A DNA stretch of 64,000 nt from Defluviimonas salinarum (GCF_026013545.1 NZ_JAPDOG010000009.1:62001-126000); one strand, 5' to 3'; shown: positions 45,814 to 57,069, counted from the stretch's first letter. Notes: generated by a model from the letters alone, not told the origin. Made by a program: numbers and translations.

Positions 45814-47346
45814 ATGGACCAACAGCATCGCCGCCGGGGCCGGGCCGCGCGCCGCACCGAAGCGCCGGCGCGGGTCGTGGACTACCGCCATCTCCGCCAC
45901 CCCTTCGCGCCGCAGAAGGTGCTCTCCGACGACGCCGTCGCCGCCATCCACGAGATGGCGCTGCGCCTCCTCGAGGAACTCGGTCTGCGCGTCCTCTTGC
46001 CCGAGGCGCGGGCGCTCTACGCGGCCGGCGGGGCGCTCGTCGACGAGGGAACCGAGATGGTCCGCCTCGGCCGCGACATCGTCGCCGCCGCGCTCACCTC
46101 GGCGCCGCGCAGCATCCGCATGCGCGCCCCGAACTCCGACCGCGACCTGACCTACGAGGAGGGCGCCCTCATCTTCTCGCCCGCCGGCGGCTGCCCCAAC
46201 GCCACCGACGCGCTGCGCGGCCGCCGCCCCGGCAATCTCGCGACCTATCTGGAGACGCTGAAGCTGCACCAGAGCTTCGACGTGATTCACAAGCTCGGCC
46301 CCTCGGCCGAGCCGCAGGACGTTCCCGCGCCCCTGCGCCACTACGCGATGATGAAGGGCCAGCTCACGCTCTCCGACAAGCCCCTCTTCGTCTATGCCCG
46401 CGGCCGCGCCCAGGTCGCGGAGAGTTTCGAGATGATCCGCCTCGCGATGGGGCTCCCGGAGGAGGACTTCGCCGCCGGCGCCTGGGCCACCACGGTGATC
46501 AACACCAACTCGCCGCGCCAGATCGACAAGCCGATGGCCGAGGGCATCATCGACTTCGCCCGCGCCGGCCAGCTTTCGATCATCACGCCCTTCTGCCTCT
46601 CCGGCGCTATGGCCCCGGTGACGGTCGAGGGTGCCTTGGTCCTCCAGCACGCCGAATGCCTCGCCGGGATCACGCTCGCCCAGCTCGCCAGGCCCGGCGC
46701 GCCGGTCAGCTACGGCGGCTTCTCGTCGAACGTCGACATGAAGTCCGGGGCGCCTGCCTTCGGCACGCCCACCCATATCCGCATGGCGATCGGCACCGGT
46801 CAGCTCGCCCGCCATGTCGGCCTGCCCTGGCGCTCGGCCGCCGGTTCCGCCTCCAACACCGCCGATATGCAGGCGGCGGGCGAGAACCACATGGGGCTTT
46901 GGGCCAACCTCATGGCCAATGCCACGCTGACGGTGCATTCCGCGGGCTGGCTCGAGGGCGGGCTCACCTTCGGCTACGAGAAGTTCATCAACGACATCGA
47001 GGCGCTGCAGACCATCGCCGAGCTCTGCGCGCCCCTGGCCTCCACTCCCGACGACCTCGCTTGGGACGCCTTGCAGGATGTCGCCCCCGGCGGCCATTTC
47101 TTCGCCACCCAGCATACGATGGACCGCTTCGACCGCGCCTTCTATGCTCCCCTCGTCGCCGATCTCTCGAACCACGGCACCTGGGAAGCCGCCGGCGCCC
47201 GCACATCGACGGAGCGCGCGACGCAGATCTGGCAGCAGGTGCTCGCCGACTACCGCCCCCCCGAGGGCGCGGCCGAGCGCGGCGAGCGCATCGCCGCCTT
47301 CATCGCCCGCCGCAGCGCCGAGGGCGGCGCGCCGCCCGCGGATTGA
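45814..47346 (+). CDS. MttB-family methyltransferase without pyrrolysine
   Basis: A 510-residue trimethylamine methyltransferase (MttB) superfamily protein with VVDYRHLRHPFAPQKVLSDD, IFSPAGGCPN, FCLSGAMAPVTVEGAL and HSAGWLEGGLTFGYEKFIND. The frame has no in-frame amber codon, so it is the non-pyrrolysine type, like glycine-betaine methyltransferases. These pass a methyl group to a corrinoid protein, but no corrinoid protein or reactivase gene is nearby. AAGGAGG fixes the start. Confidence 0.88.
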   Translation: MDQQHRRRGRAARRTEAPARVVDYRHLRHPFAPQKVLSDDAVAAIHEMALRLLEELGLRVLLPEARALYAAGGALVDEGTEMVRLGRDIVAAALTSAPRSIRMRAPNSDRDLTYEEGALIFSPAGGCPNATDALRGRRPGNLATYLETLKLHQSFDVIHKLGPSAEPQDVPAPLRHYAMMKGQLTLSDKPLFVYARGRAQVAESFEMIRLAMGLPEEDFAAGAWATTVINTNSPRQIDKPMAEGIIDFARAGQLSIITPFCLSGAMAPVTVEGALVLQHAECLAGITLAQLARPGAPVSYGGFSSNVDMKSGAPAFGTPTHIRMAIGTGQLARHVGLPWRSAAGSASNTADMQAAGENHMGLWANLMANATLTVHSAGWLEGGLTFGYEKFINDIEALQTIAELCAPLASTPDDLAWDALQDVAPGGHFFATQHTMDRFDRAFYAPLVADLSNHGTWEAAGARTSTERATQIWQQVLADYRPPEGAAERGERIAAFIARRSAEGGAPPAD

Positions 47347-47397
47347 CCCGCCGCGGCCGGGACCGAAAACCACCTCGGAAACGGCATCACGCCGGAC

Positions 47398-47426
47398 TTG
47401 ACTTTGCGGCGCTCCTGCCCGATAAG
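47398..47426 (+). promoter_or_regulatory. Promoter of rplU-rpmA
   Basis: TTGACT (47398-47403), 17 bases, GATAAG (47421-47426). The -35 region TTGACTTTGCG is the same as in the GTA promoter. It leaves a leader of about 140 bases before rplU. Confidence 0.6.
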
Positions 47427-47479
47427 CCCGCATCCCGGCGAGGCCATGCCCCGACCGGGATTCTTAAGTTTGCAACGAT

Positions 47480-47498
47480 CGTCCCCGAAACGGGGACG
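47480..47498 (+). other. Perfect hairpin in the rplU leader
   Basis: CGTCCCCG (47480-47487) pairs with CGGGGACG (47491-47498) with loop AAA. A second GGGGAC follows at 47512-47517, so alternative pairing of the two is possible. It lies in the 5' leader of a ribosomal protein operon, where autoregulatory structures are common. Confidence 0.5.
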
Positions 47499-47574
47499 CG
47501 CTGTCCGAGGCGGGGACACCCGAAACACCGGTCGAGACCGGGGCCACAGGGCGCGGCAGAGAAAGGAAAGACCC

Positions 47575-48090
47575 ATGTTCGCGGTCCTCAAGACCGGTGG
47601 CAAGCAGTACAAGGTTCAGGCGGGCGACGTGCTCCGCGTGGAACTCATCGCCGCCGCCGCTGGTGAAAAAGTCCAGTTCAACGAGATCCTGATGGTCGGC
47701 GGCGACAAGCCGGTGCTTGGCGAGCCGCTCGTCAAGGGCGCGGCCGTGCAGGCCGAAGTCATCGACGACATCAAGGCCGACAAGGTCATCACCTTCTGGA
47801 AGCGCCGCCGCAAGCACTCCTCGCAGCGCACCCGTGGCCACCGCCAGAAGTTGACGCTCGTCCGCGTCACCGACATCCTCGCCTCGGGCGCGGAAAAGTC
47901 GGGCGTGAAGGAAGCGATCGGCACCGCCGCCGCCCGCGTCGCCGCGCATGACAATACGCCGGCCGGCGAGGCCAAGGCCGAGAAGAAGGCTGCCCCGGCG
48001 AAGAAGGCCTCGGCCAAGAAGGCCGAGGCGAAAGCCGCCCCGGCGAAGAAAGCCCCGGCCAAGAAGGCCGCGGCCAAGACGAAGGAGTAA
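47575..48090 (+). CDS. rplU: 50S ribosomal protein L21
   Basis: A 171-residue L21. The first ~103 residues are the usual protein (FAVLKTGGKQYKVQAGD; ITFWKRRRKHSSQRTRGHRQ). After residue 125 comes an Ala/Lys/Pro-rich tail of repeated KKAAPAKKA-like units, an unstructured basic extension found in Rhodobacterales. GAAAGGAAAG lies upstream. rpmA follows after six bases. Confidence 0.97.
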   Translation: MFAVLKTGGKQYKVQAGDVLRVELIAAAAGEKVQFNEILMVGGDKPVLGEPLVKGAAVQAEVIDDIKADKVITFWKRRRKHSSQRTRGHRQKLTLVRVTDILASGAEKSGVKEAIGTAAARVAAHDNTPAGEAKAEKKAAPAKKASAKKAEAKAAPAKKAPAKKAAAKTKE

Positions 48091-48096
48091 CACCCC

Positions 48097-48366
48097 ATGG
48101 CACACAAGAAGGCAGGCGGTTCCTCCCGCAACGGCCGCGACTCCGCTGGCCGGCGTCTCGGCGTCAAGCTCTACGGCGGCCAGGCCGCCCAGCCGGGCGC
48201 GATCATCGTGCGCCAGCGCGGCACCACCTGGTGGCCGGGCGAGGGCGTCGGCATGGGCCGCGACCACACGATCTTCGCGACCGCCGAAGGCCGCGTGACG
48301 TTCCGGAAGGGCCTCAAGGGGCGCACCTTCATTTCGGTCCTCCCGGCGGCGGAGGCAGCCGAGTAA
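48097..48366 (+). CDS. rpmA: 50S ribosomal protein L27
   Basis: An 89-residue L27 whose N-terminal tail reaches the peptidyl-transferase centre. Signature: [20 protein letters not shown], then [19 protein letters not shown]. It starts directly with MAHKK and has no cleavable extension as in Firmicutes. It is followed by a terminator. Confidence 0.98.
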   Translation: MAHKKAGGSSRNGRDSAGRRLGVKLYGGQAAQPGAIIVRQRGTTWWPGEGVGMGRDHTIFATAEGRVTFRKGLKGRTFISVLPAAEAAE

Positions 48367-48395
48367 GCCGAAGCCTTACCGTTCGATCGTAAGGG

Positions 48396-48422
48396 GGACC
48401 GGCCGAAAGGCCGGTCCTTTTC
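48396..48422 (+). terminator. Intrinsic terminator after rpmA
   Basis: A 9-bp stem GGACCGGCC/GGCCGGTCC (48396-48404 with 48409-48417), loop GAAA, followed by TTTTCGTTT. Confidence 0.9.
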
Positions 48423-48659
48423 GTTTCCGCGGGATCCCCTGTCCGTGCGGATCCGGTTCACGATCGTCGGCGCGATTATCGGCCGCGAGGACGCGCAGGG
48501 GGATTGATCGGGCCATGCTCCCGCCCCATTTCGGGTGTATCGGCAAACAAGGCGCCACCACCGCGGCAGCGGGAAAGGCGTCAGAGTGAGAGTTATGCAG
48601 GGTTCGGGGCCGGTAGGGGGCCACGTTCCGGCTTTGTGTTTCTCGGGAGGAAGGAAGGC

Positions 48660-49199
48660 ATGATCCAGGAACCCATCGTCGTGCAACCCGCCCTGGCGGC
48701 CGAACGTTTCGTACTGCGCGCGCTCCGGCGCTCGGATGCCGGGCTGATCGCGATGTACATGGCCGACAAGCGGATCGCCGAGGGCAGCCGCGCGATCCCG
48801 AATCCACTGCCGCCGGGCGCGACCGAGGCCTTCATCACCCGCGCCCTGTCGGAGGGCCGCGACACCGATGTCTGGGTCATGGACGGGTCCGAGCGCGGCC
48901 ATGCCGAGGTCCTGGGCCTCGTCAGCCTGACCCATATGGAGCGCGAGCAGAGCGAGATCACCTACTGGGTGGCGCCCGCCTTCTGGAACACCGGCTACGC
49001 CTCCGAGGCGGTCCGCGCCATCGTCGAGGCCAACCCGCACCGCTCGCGCACGCTCTTCGCCGAGGTCTTCCAGGACAATCCCGGCTCGGCCCGGGTGCTG
49101 ACGAACTGCGGCTTCGAATACCTCGGCGACGCCGAGGCCTTCTCGGTCGCGCGCGGCGCCACGGTCCCGACCTGGACCTATCTGCGCAAGATGGCCTGA
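48660..49199 (+). CDS. GNAT acetyltransferase, RimJ/RimL type
   Basis: A 179-residue acetyltransferase. The acetyl-CoA region is WNTGYASEAVRAIVEANPHR and the C-terminal part NPGSARVLTNCGFEYLGDAE is typical of RimJ-like enzymes. GGGAGGAAGG precedes the ATG. Two GNAT genes between rpmA and obgE are a conserved Rhodobacterales arrangement; the target is unknown, although neighbouring ribosomal genes make a ribosomal substrate conceivable. Confidence 0.88.
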   Translation: MIQEPIVVQPALAAERFVLRALRRSDAGLIAMYMADKRIAEGSRAIPNPLPPGATEAFITRALSEGRDTDVWVMDGSERGHAEVLGLVSLTHMEREQSEITYWVAPAFWNTGYASEAVRAIVEANPHRSRTLFAEVFQDNPGSARVLTNCGFEYLGDAEAFSVARGATVPTWTYLRKMA

Positions 49200-49203
49200 G
49201 CGG

Positions 49204-49734
49204 ATGCCGCGCCGCGCCGTGATCCACACGGCGCGGCTTATCCTGCGCCCCCCGATCCCGGACGATGCGCCCGCGATCTCCGCGGCGCTCGCGGACTGGG
49301 AGGTCACGCGCTGGCTCTCCGCGCCGCCTTGGCCCTATGGGATAGGTGACTCGCGGGCGTTCCTGTCGGACGCCGGCACCGCCGATCATTGGGCGATCGA
49401 CCACGGCGGCGCCCTCGCCGGGCTGATCGGCACGAAGCCCGATCTCGGCTACTGGCTCGCGCGCCGGTTCTGGGGCGGCGGCCTGATGCAGGAAGCGGCG
49501 GGCGCGGTCGTCGCGGCCCATTTTGCCGATCCCGATGCGGGCCCGCTGGCATCCGGCCATTTCGAGGGCAACGACCGCTCTGCCCGGGTGCTGCTGTGGC
49601 TCGGCTTTGCCTACCGGGGCACCGGGCCCGCCTTCGCCCGCCCCCTCGGCCGCGAGGTCACGATCCGCCGGATGGAGCTGACCCGCGCGGACTGGCACGC
49701 CGCTCCCCTCGGCACCGCGCGGCCGGCGCCGTAA
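49204..49734 (+). CDS. GNAT acetyltransferase
   Basis: A 176-residue acetyltransferase five bases after the previous one. It starts with the usual IHTARLILRPPIPDDAPAI and carries LGYWLARRFWGGGLMQEAA as acetyl-CoA region, then NDRSARVLLWLGFAYRG. Probably an old duplication of its neighbour; the substrate is unknown. Confidence 0.87.
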   Translation: MPRRAVIHTARLILRPPIPDDAPAISAALADWEVTRWLSAPPWPYGIGDSRAFLSDAGTADHWAIDHGGALAGLIGTKPDLGYWLARRFWGGGLMQEAAGAVVAAHFADPDAGPLASGHFEGNDRSARVLLWLGFAYRGTGPAFARPLGREVTIRRMELTRADWHAAPLGTARPAP

Positions 49735-52157
<2,423 letters not shown>

Positions 52158-52180
52158 GGGGAGCGCGCTGGCGCGCGCGG

Positions 52181-52215
52181 CCTCCGGCAGGGATATTGGG
52201 GGCAAGATGAAGATG
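52181..52215 (+). repeat. Dispersed GTATTT repeat, copy F (covers proA start)
   Basis: CCTCCGGCAGGGATATTGGG followed by GGCAAGATGAAGATG. In this copy the repeat end contains the proA start codon: the AAGATGAAGATG tail, also seen in copies E and G, becomes the first codons MKM of ProA. Confidence 0.6.
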
Positions 52216-53466
52216 CAGGAGATCTCCGACATGGCGGCGCTGATGGCCGGGATCGGCCGGGCGGCGCGGGCGGCGGCGGCGGAGCTTGCCTTCGCGGCGC
52301 CCGAGGCGAAGCGCGCCGCACTCGAGGCGGCGGCGGACGCGGTCTGGACGGGGCGCGAGGCGATCATCGCGGCGAATGCCGAGGACCTGGCCTTCGGCCG
52401 TGACAAGGGCCTCAGCCCGGCGATGATGGACCGGCTGATGCTCGACGAGGCGCGGATCGGCAGCATCGTGGCGGGTCTGCGCTCGGTCGCGGCGCAGGCC
52501 GATCCCGTGGGCGCGGTGGTCGCGGAGTGGGACATGCCCTCGGGGCTTCACATCCGCCGGGTGCGGACGCCGCTCGGCGTCGTCGGCGTGATCTACGAGA
52601 GCCGGCCGAACGTCACCGCCGATGCCGGCGCGCTTTGCCTCAAGTCCGGCAACGCGGTGATCCTGCGCGGCGGGTCGGAAAGCTTCCATTCCTCCCGCGC
52701 GATCCATGCCTGTCTCGTGGCGGGGCTGAAGGCGGCGGGCCTGCCAGAGGCGGCGATCCAGCTCGTGCCGACCCGTGACCGGGCGGCGGTGGCGGAGATG
52801 CTCAGGGCGGTCGAGTTCATCGACGTGATTGTGCCGCGGGGCGGCAAGGGGCTCGTCGGTCTCGTGCAGAAGGAGGCGCGGGTGCCGGTCTTTGCCCATC
52901 TCGAGGGCATCTGCCATGTCTATGTCGACAAGGACGCCGACCCGGAGAAGGCGATGAAGGTCGTGCTGAACGCCAAGACCCGGCGCACCGGGATCTGCGG
53001 CGCGGCGGAATGCCTGCTTGTCCATCGCGACGTCGCCGCGACGCTCGGGCAGGGGATCGTCGATGCGCTGATGGCGGCGGGGGTCGAGGTCCGGGCCGAG
53101 GGGCTGCGGGGCAGCAGGCCGGCGTCGGCGGAGGATTTCGGCCGCGAGTTTCTCGACATGATCATCGCGGCCAGGGTCGTGGATGACGTTGACGCGGCGA
53201 TCGCCCATATCCGCCGCTACGGCTCCTCCCACACCGAGGCGATCATCACCGAGAGTGACGCGGCGGCCGAGCGGTTCTTCACCCGGCTCGACAGCGCGAT
53301 CCTGATGCGGAACGCCTCGACCCAGTTCGCCGATGGCGGCGAGTTCGGCATGGGCGCGGAGATCGGCATCGCCACCGGCAAGATGCATGCCCGCGGCCCG
53401 GTCGGCGCCGAGCAGCTCACCTCGTTCAAGTATCTCGTCACCGGCGACGGCACCGTGCGCACGTGA
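52207..53466 (+). CDS. proA: Gamma-glutamyl phosphate reductase
   Basis: A 419-residue enzyme that reduces glutamyl phosphate to the semialdehyde in proline synthesis. Motifs: [33 protein letters not shown] and the catalytic Cys in [14 protein letters not shown] 52207 and ATG 52213 are both possible starts and both lie within a dispersed repeat. The end overlaps the DksA-like gene (GTGA). Confidence 0.96.
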   Translation: MKMQEISDMAALMAGIGRAARAAAAELAFAAPEAKRAALEAAADAVWTGREAIIAANAEDLAFGRDKGLSPAMMDRLMLDEARIGSIVAGLRSVAAQADPVGAVVAEWDMPSGLHIRRVRTPLGVVGVIYESRPNVTADAGALCLKSGNAVILRGGSESFHSSRAIHACLVAGLKAAGLPEAAIQLVPTRDRAAVAEMLRAVEFIDVIVPRGGKGLVGLVQKEARVPVFAHLEGICHVYVDKDADPEKAMKVVLNAKTRRTGICGAAECLLVHRDVAATLGQGIVDALMAAGVEVRAEGLRGSRPASAEDFGREFLDMIIAARVVDDVDAAIAHIRRYGSSHTEAIITESDAAAERFFTRLDSAILMRNASTQFADGGEFGMGAEIGIATGKMHARGPVGAEQLTSFKYLVTGDGTVRT

Positions 53467-53825
53467 CCGCGGAGCCGACCGACGCCGAGCTTGCCGCCCG
53501 CTACCGGTCTCGGATCGAGACCGAGCTGGCCGAGCTCGACGCCGCGAGCGAGGCGACGAGCGGGGATCGTGCGCCGGTCACGCTCGACCAGCAGAGCGTC
53601 GGGCGGCTGAGCCGGATGGACGCGTTGCAGGGCCAGGCGATGGCGGCGGCGCTCGAGGCGCGGCGCGGGCAGCGACGGCTGGCGCTCGAGGCAGCACTTA
53701 GGCGGATCGGCGCGGGCGAGTTCGGCTGGTGCGCCCGCTGCGGCGATTTCATCGGCGCGGGCCGGCTCGACATCGACCCGGCGGCGATGACTTGCGTCGT
53801 CTGCGCCGGAGAGGCGCGTCAGTAG
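53463..53825 (+). CDS. TraR/DksA-type zinc-finger protein
   Basis: A 120-residue protein with a coiled-coil part ([29 protein letters not shown]) and a C-terminal zinc finger with Cys90, Cys93, Cys111 and Cys114 (WCARC...CVVC). Such proteins bind RNA polymerase through the secondary channel. The DxxDxA-type tip of true DksA is not obvious, so it may be a YbiI/short DksA paralogue. GTG start, four-base overlap with proA; convergent with chpT, overlapping by seven bases. Confidence 0.85.
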   Translation: MTAEPTDAELAARYRSRIETELAELDAASEATSGDRAPVTLDQQSVGRLSRMDALQGQAMAAALEARRGQRRLALEAALRRIGAGEFGWCARCGDFIGAGRLDIDPAAMTCVVCAGEARQ

Positions 53826-54415
53826 CCGAGCGCGATCCGGCCCTCGGCGCGGCTCACGCGCAGGCATCGGCCGAGCCGGGCGGCCTCTTCCGGCAGGAGC
53901 GCGAACTGGACATGGGCGGGGGAGACGGGGCCCGGCGCCGCGCCGTCGAGCCGCGCCCAGAGCGCGTCGTCGATCTTCATCTTCTCCGCCTGCGCCTCGA
54001 TCCGCCAGCCGCCGTCATCGGCCGTGACCGTGATCCGTCCGCCGAAGGGCAGGGCGGTCTCGAGGCACTGCAGCACGAGGAAGGCGAGCTTGGTCTCGGG
54101 CCGCGGCGCATCGCCGGAGACGCGCCAGTCGATGGAGAGCCGCCCGCCGCGGGTCATGTCGTCGAGGATCGAACGGACCTCGCCCCGCGCCACGCTCTGG
54201 CCGGGCGGTGCGATGCCGTAGGCGATGCGGAAGAAGCGGATCCGCGCGGTGGCGTTCGACACGCTCTCGGAGATCAGCGCGATCTCGGGGCCGGCGGCAT
54301 CGCCCGACATCATCAGCAACTCGACCCCGTTGCCGATCGCTCCCAAAGGGCTGATAAGGTCGTGGCAGATGCGCGATCCGAGAAGGGCCGTCAGGTCGGG
54401 ATTGTCAAATGCCAT
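53819..54415 (-). CDS. chpT: Histidine phosphotransferase ChpT
   Basis: A 198-residue protein that passes phosphate from CckA to CtrA and CpdR. It opens with the four-helix dimerisation part containing the phospho-acceptor His18 in SRICHDLISPLGAIGNG. A degenerate ATPase-like domain follows (TKLAFLVLQCLETALPFGG). No ATP-binding N-box is intact, as expected for ChpT. In Rhodobacterales this pathway affects motility and gene transfer agent production, and a GTA cluster is present in this window. Confidence 0.9.
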   Translation of the reverse strand: MAFDNPDLTALLGSRICHDLISPLGAIGNGVELLMMSGDAAGPEIALISESVSNATARIRFFRIAYGIAPPGQSVARGEVRSILDDMTRGGRLSIDWRVSGDAPRPETKLAFLVLQCLETALPFGGRITVTADDGGWRIEAQAEKMKIDDALWARLDGAAPGPVSPAHVQFALLPEEAARLGRCLRVSRAEGRIALGY

Positions 54416-54444
54416 CGGGGACTCCTTGGGCTGGAGGGCGGATC

Positions 54445-54624
54445 GTGAACGAAGTGCTGGAGCCGGGAATGCTGGTGCGCCATCCGGTCCATGAGGACTG
54501 GGGGCTCGGCCAGGTGCAGTCGCGCATCGGCCTGAAGATCACGGTGAATTTCGAACACGCCGGCAAGGTCGTGATCGACGGGACGCGGGTGGAACTCGTA
54601 CTGGTCATGGACCCCGATGATTAA
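54445..54624 (+). CDS. DUF3553 small protein
   Basis: A 59-residue protein with LEPGMLVRHPVHEDWGLGQV and ITVNFEHAGKVVIDG, a small beta-barrel-like DUF3553 domain related to CarD-type or Tudor-like folds. GGAGGG six bases before the GTG at 54445 fits this start; an ATG at 54409 overlaps the chpT start and lacks a ribosome site. It is divergent from chpT. Function unknown. Confidence 0.82.
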   Translation: MNEVLEPGMLVRHPVHEDWGLGQVQSRIGLKITVNFEHAGKVVIDGTRVELVLVMDPDD

Positions 54625-54761
54625 CTTCCGGCTGTCAATGGCACGGTATCACAACCTATGAGGGTGTCAACGCGGGGTCGCATCGGCCTTCTGTTGCAAA
54701 TGGCCGGGGCGCCGCCTAAAACCTCCGCCATTCCTTGGGACGCAATATCCGGGCGCCTGCG

Positions 54762-55547
54762 ATGATCCCCGACACCACGCACTTCCAGGTCCGCCTTGCC
54801 GCCGGAGAGACCGACTTTCTGGCCGCGCAGCGTCTGCGCTACCGGGTCTTCGTCGAGGAGCTTGGCGGCGACGGGCCGCTCGTCGACCACGAGGGAAGGT
54901 TCGAGCGCGATGCCTTCGACCCGGTCAACGATCACCTGATCCTCGTCGACCGCCGCCGGGATGCGGCCGCGCTCGATCATGTCGTGGGGGTCTACCGGCT
55001 CCTGCGCGGCGACCAGGCGGAGGCGTTCGGCCGCTTCTATTGCGACAGCGAGTACGACCTTGCGCGGCTCCGCTCCTCGGGCCGGCGGCTGCTGGAACTT
55101 GGCCGATCCTGCGTCGATGCCGAGTATCGAGGCGGCACCGCGATGTTCCTCCTATGGAACGCGCTCGCCGATTATGTGCTCGAGCACGGGATCGAGGTGC
55201 TGTTCGGGGTCGCGAGCTTCCACGGCACCGATGTCGAGGCGCTGCGGATGCCGCTGTCTTGGCTCCACCACCACCATCTCGCGCCCGAGGCCTTGCGCGT
55301 CCGCGCCCTGCCGGAGCACTTCCAGCGCATGGATCTCGTCGCCCGCGACGCACTCGACCGGCGTGCGGCGATGGTCGAGATGCCGGCGCTGATCAAGGCC
55401 TATCTCCGGCTCGGCGGCTTCGTCGGCGAGGGCGCGTTCATCGACCGCGAGTTCAACACGACCGATGTCTTGCTCCTGATGGACACCGCCGCGATGAGCG
55501 ACCGCCACAAGGGGTTCTACACCCGCAAGCACGAGGCGCGGGCGTGA
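54762..55547 (+). CDS. olsB: Ornithine N-acyltransferase (ornithine lipid synthesis, step 1)
   Basis: A 261-residue GNAT-like acyltransferase that joins a 3-hydroxyacyl chain from ACP to ornithine, forming lyso-ornithine lipid. Typical text: AAQRLRYRVFVEELGGDGP, LELGRSCVDAEYRGG, LFGVASFHGTD and GAFIDREFNTTDVLLLMDT. ATG 54762 is favoured over the start at 54735, which adds an atypical segment. The stop overlaps the olsA start by four bases. Confidence 0.93.
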   Translation: MIPDTTHFQVRLAAGETDFLAAQRLRYRVFVEELGGDGPLVDHEGRFERDAFDPVNDHLILVDRRRDAAALDHVVGVYRLLRGDQAEAFGRFYCDSEYDLARLRSSGRRLLELGRSCVDAEYRGGTAMFLLWNALADYVLEHGIEVLFGVASFHGTDVEALRMPLSWLHHHHLAPEALRVRALPEHFQRMDLVARDALDRRAAMVEMPALIKAYLRLGGFVGEGAFIDREFNTTDVLLLMDTAAMSDRHKGFYTRKHEARA

Positions 55548-56383
55548 CCACCTGGCGCGCCGAGGCGCCGGGCGACCGGATGCGCGTCGGCCCGGTCGGG
55601 ATCGCGCTCGCGACCCTGCGCGGCGGGGTGCTCGGCGTCGTGACCTACGGCGGGCTCGCGCTCCTCCTCGCGATCCGGCTGGTGGAGCGGCCCTTCGCCG
55701 GGCAGGACCGTCCGGTCTCGCCCCATGTCACGCGCATGGTCTGCCGCGCGGCGCTCGGGATCATCGGGCTCAGGTTCCGGGTCGAGGGCACGCCGATGCG
55801 GGATCATGGCGCGATCGTCGCCAACCATGCCTCCTGGCTCGACATCTTCACGCTGAATGCCTGCCAGTGCGTCTACTTCGTCTCCAAGTCGGAGGTGGCG
55901 GGCTGGCCGGGGATCGGCTGGCTCGCGCGGGCGACGGGGACCGCCTTCATCGCCCGCGATCCGCGCGCGGCCAAGGCCCAGCAGGAGCTCTTCGCCGACC
56001 GGATCCGCGCCGGTCACCGGCTTCTGTTCTTCCCTGAAGGCACCTCGACCGATGGCCGCCGGGTGCTGCCGTTCAAGTCGACGCTCTTCGCGGCGTTCCA
56101 CGATCACGGGCTCGAACACGAGATGCGGATCCAGCCGGTCAGTGTCCTCTACCGGGCGCCCGAGGGACAGAGCCCGCGCTTCTATGGCTGGTGGGGTGAC
56201 ATGGCCTTCGCGCCGCATCTCCTGAAGACGCTGGCGCAGCCCCGGCAAGGCTCGGTCGAGGTGGTGTTCCATCCCCCAGTGCGCGTCGATGCCTTCGCCT
56301 CGCGCAAGGACCTCGCGCGGCATTGCGAGGAGGAAGTCCGGGCGCGGATCAAGACCGCGCTCGGCACCGACTACGGCAGCTGA
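55544..56383 (+). CDS. olsA: Lyso-ornithine lipid O-acyltransferase
   Basis: A 279-residue membrane-bound acyltransferase of the PlsC family that adds the second acyl chain to ornithine lipid. One N-terminal membrane helix (about residues 28-46) precedes the motifs NHASWLD (His95-Asp100) and FPEGTST (163-169). GTG start overlapping the olsB stop (GTGA). Pairing with olsB makes this assignment firmer than for a generic PlsC. Confidence 0.93.
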   Translation: MTTWRAEAPGDRMRVGPVGIALATLRGGVLGVVTYGGLALLLAIRLVERPFAGQDRPVSPHVTRMVCRAALGIIGLRFRVEGTPMRDHGAIVANHASWLDIFTLNACQCVYFVSKSEVAGWPGIGWLARATGTAFIARDPRAAKAQQELFADRIRAGHRLLFFPEGTSTDGRRVLPFKSTLFAAFHDHGLEHEMRIQPVSVLYRAPEGQSPRFYGWWGDMAFAPHLLKTLAQPRQGSVEVVFHPPVRVDAFASRKDLARHCEEEVRARIKTALGTDYGS

Positions 56384-56393
56384 GGCGCCGCCG

Positions 56394-57014
56394 TCAGGCG
56401 ATGGGGGCGAGGAGCCGCTTGAGCGCCGCCACCGGGTCGGCGTCGGACCAGATCTCGGCGCCGATGCCGAGGAAGTCGGTGACCGGGGCGAGGGCCGCGA
56501 CGAGCTCCGGCGTAAGGCCGCCCTCGGCGACGACCGGCACCTCGATCATCTCGGTCCACCAGTCGAAGAGGTCGGGCTCGGCCCGCGCGCCGGTGCCGAG
56601 CGCCGTCTCGCCCACCGGGCCGAAGGCGACGTAGTCGGCGCCGGCCTCGCCCGCCGACATGCCGTCATGCCGCGAGGCGCCGCAGAAGGCGCCGACGATT
56701 GCATCCGCCCCGAGCGCCTTGCGCGCCTCGCGCACCAGCCGCGCACCGTCGGTGAGATGGACGCCGTCGAGGCCGTGACGCTCGGCGATCTGCAGGTGGT
56801 TGTCGATCACGACCGCCACGTCGCGCTCGTGCGCGACGAGCCGGGCGGCGTCGGCAGCGCGGCCGATCCGGTCGGCGTCGGAGCCCGCGAGGGCAAGGCG
56901 CAGGCAGGCGATCTCGGTCGCATCGAGCACCCGCGCGAGCTGGTCGGGGTAGGTCTCGAGCACGAAGTCGGGGGGCGTGATGAGGTAGATCTGCGGGCGG
57001 TCTTCGCTGGCCAT
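56394..57014 (-). CDS. ThiE/TenI-like thiamine phosphate synthase
   Basis: A 206-residue TIM-barrel protein with the ThiE/TenI pattern: IYLITPPDFVLETYPDQLA, VIDNHLQIAERHGLDGVHLT, and GADYVAFGPVGET. The loop after DGVHL reads TDGAR instead of the common GQ(E/D)D, and the FGPV..T segment is altered, so it may be a TenI-like relative without the synthase reaction. No other thi genes are nearby. Confidence 0.8.
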   Translation of the reverse strand: MASEDRPQIYLITPPDFVLETYPDQLARVLDATEIACLRLALAGSDADRIGRAADAARLVAHERDVAVVIDNHLQIAERHGLDGVHLTDGARLVREARKALGADAIVGAFCGASRHDGMSAGEAGADYVAFGPVGETALGTGARAEPDLFDWWTEMIEVPVVAEGGLTPELVAALAPVTDFLGIGAEIWSDADPVAALKRLLAPIA

Positions 57015-57069
57015 GTCCGGCTCCGGTGTCTCTGGTCGGATGGGCCTTAGCGCAGAAATCCCGGCTTGG

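Noticed and set aside
45814-47346. Pyrrolysine-containing MttB
   Set aside because: The frame has no in-frame amber codon and no pyl genes are visible.
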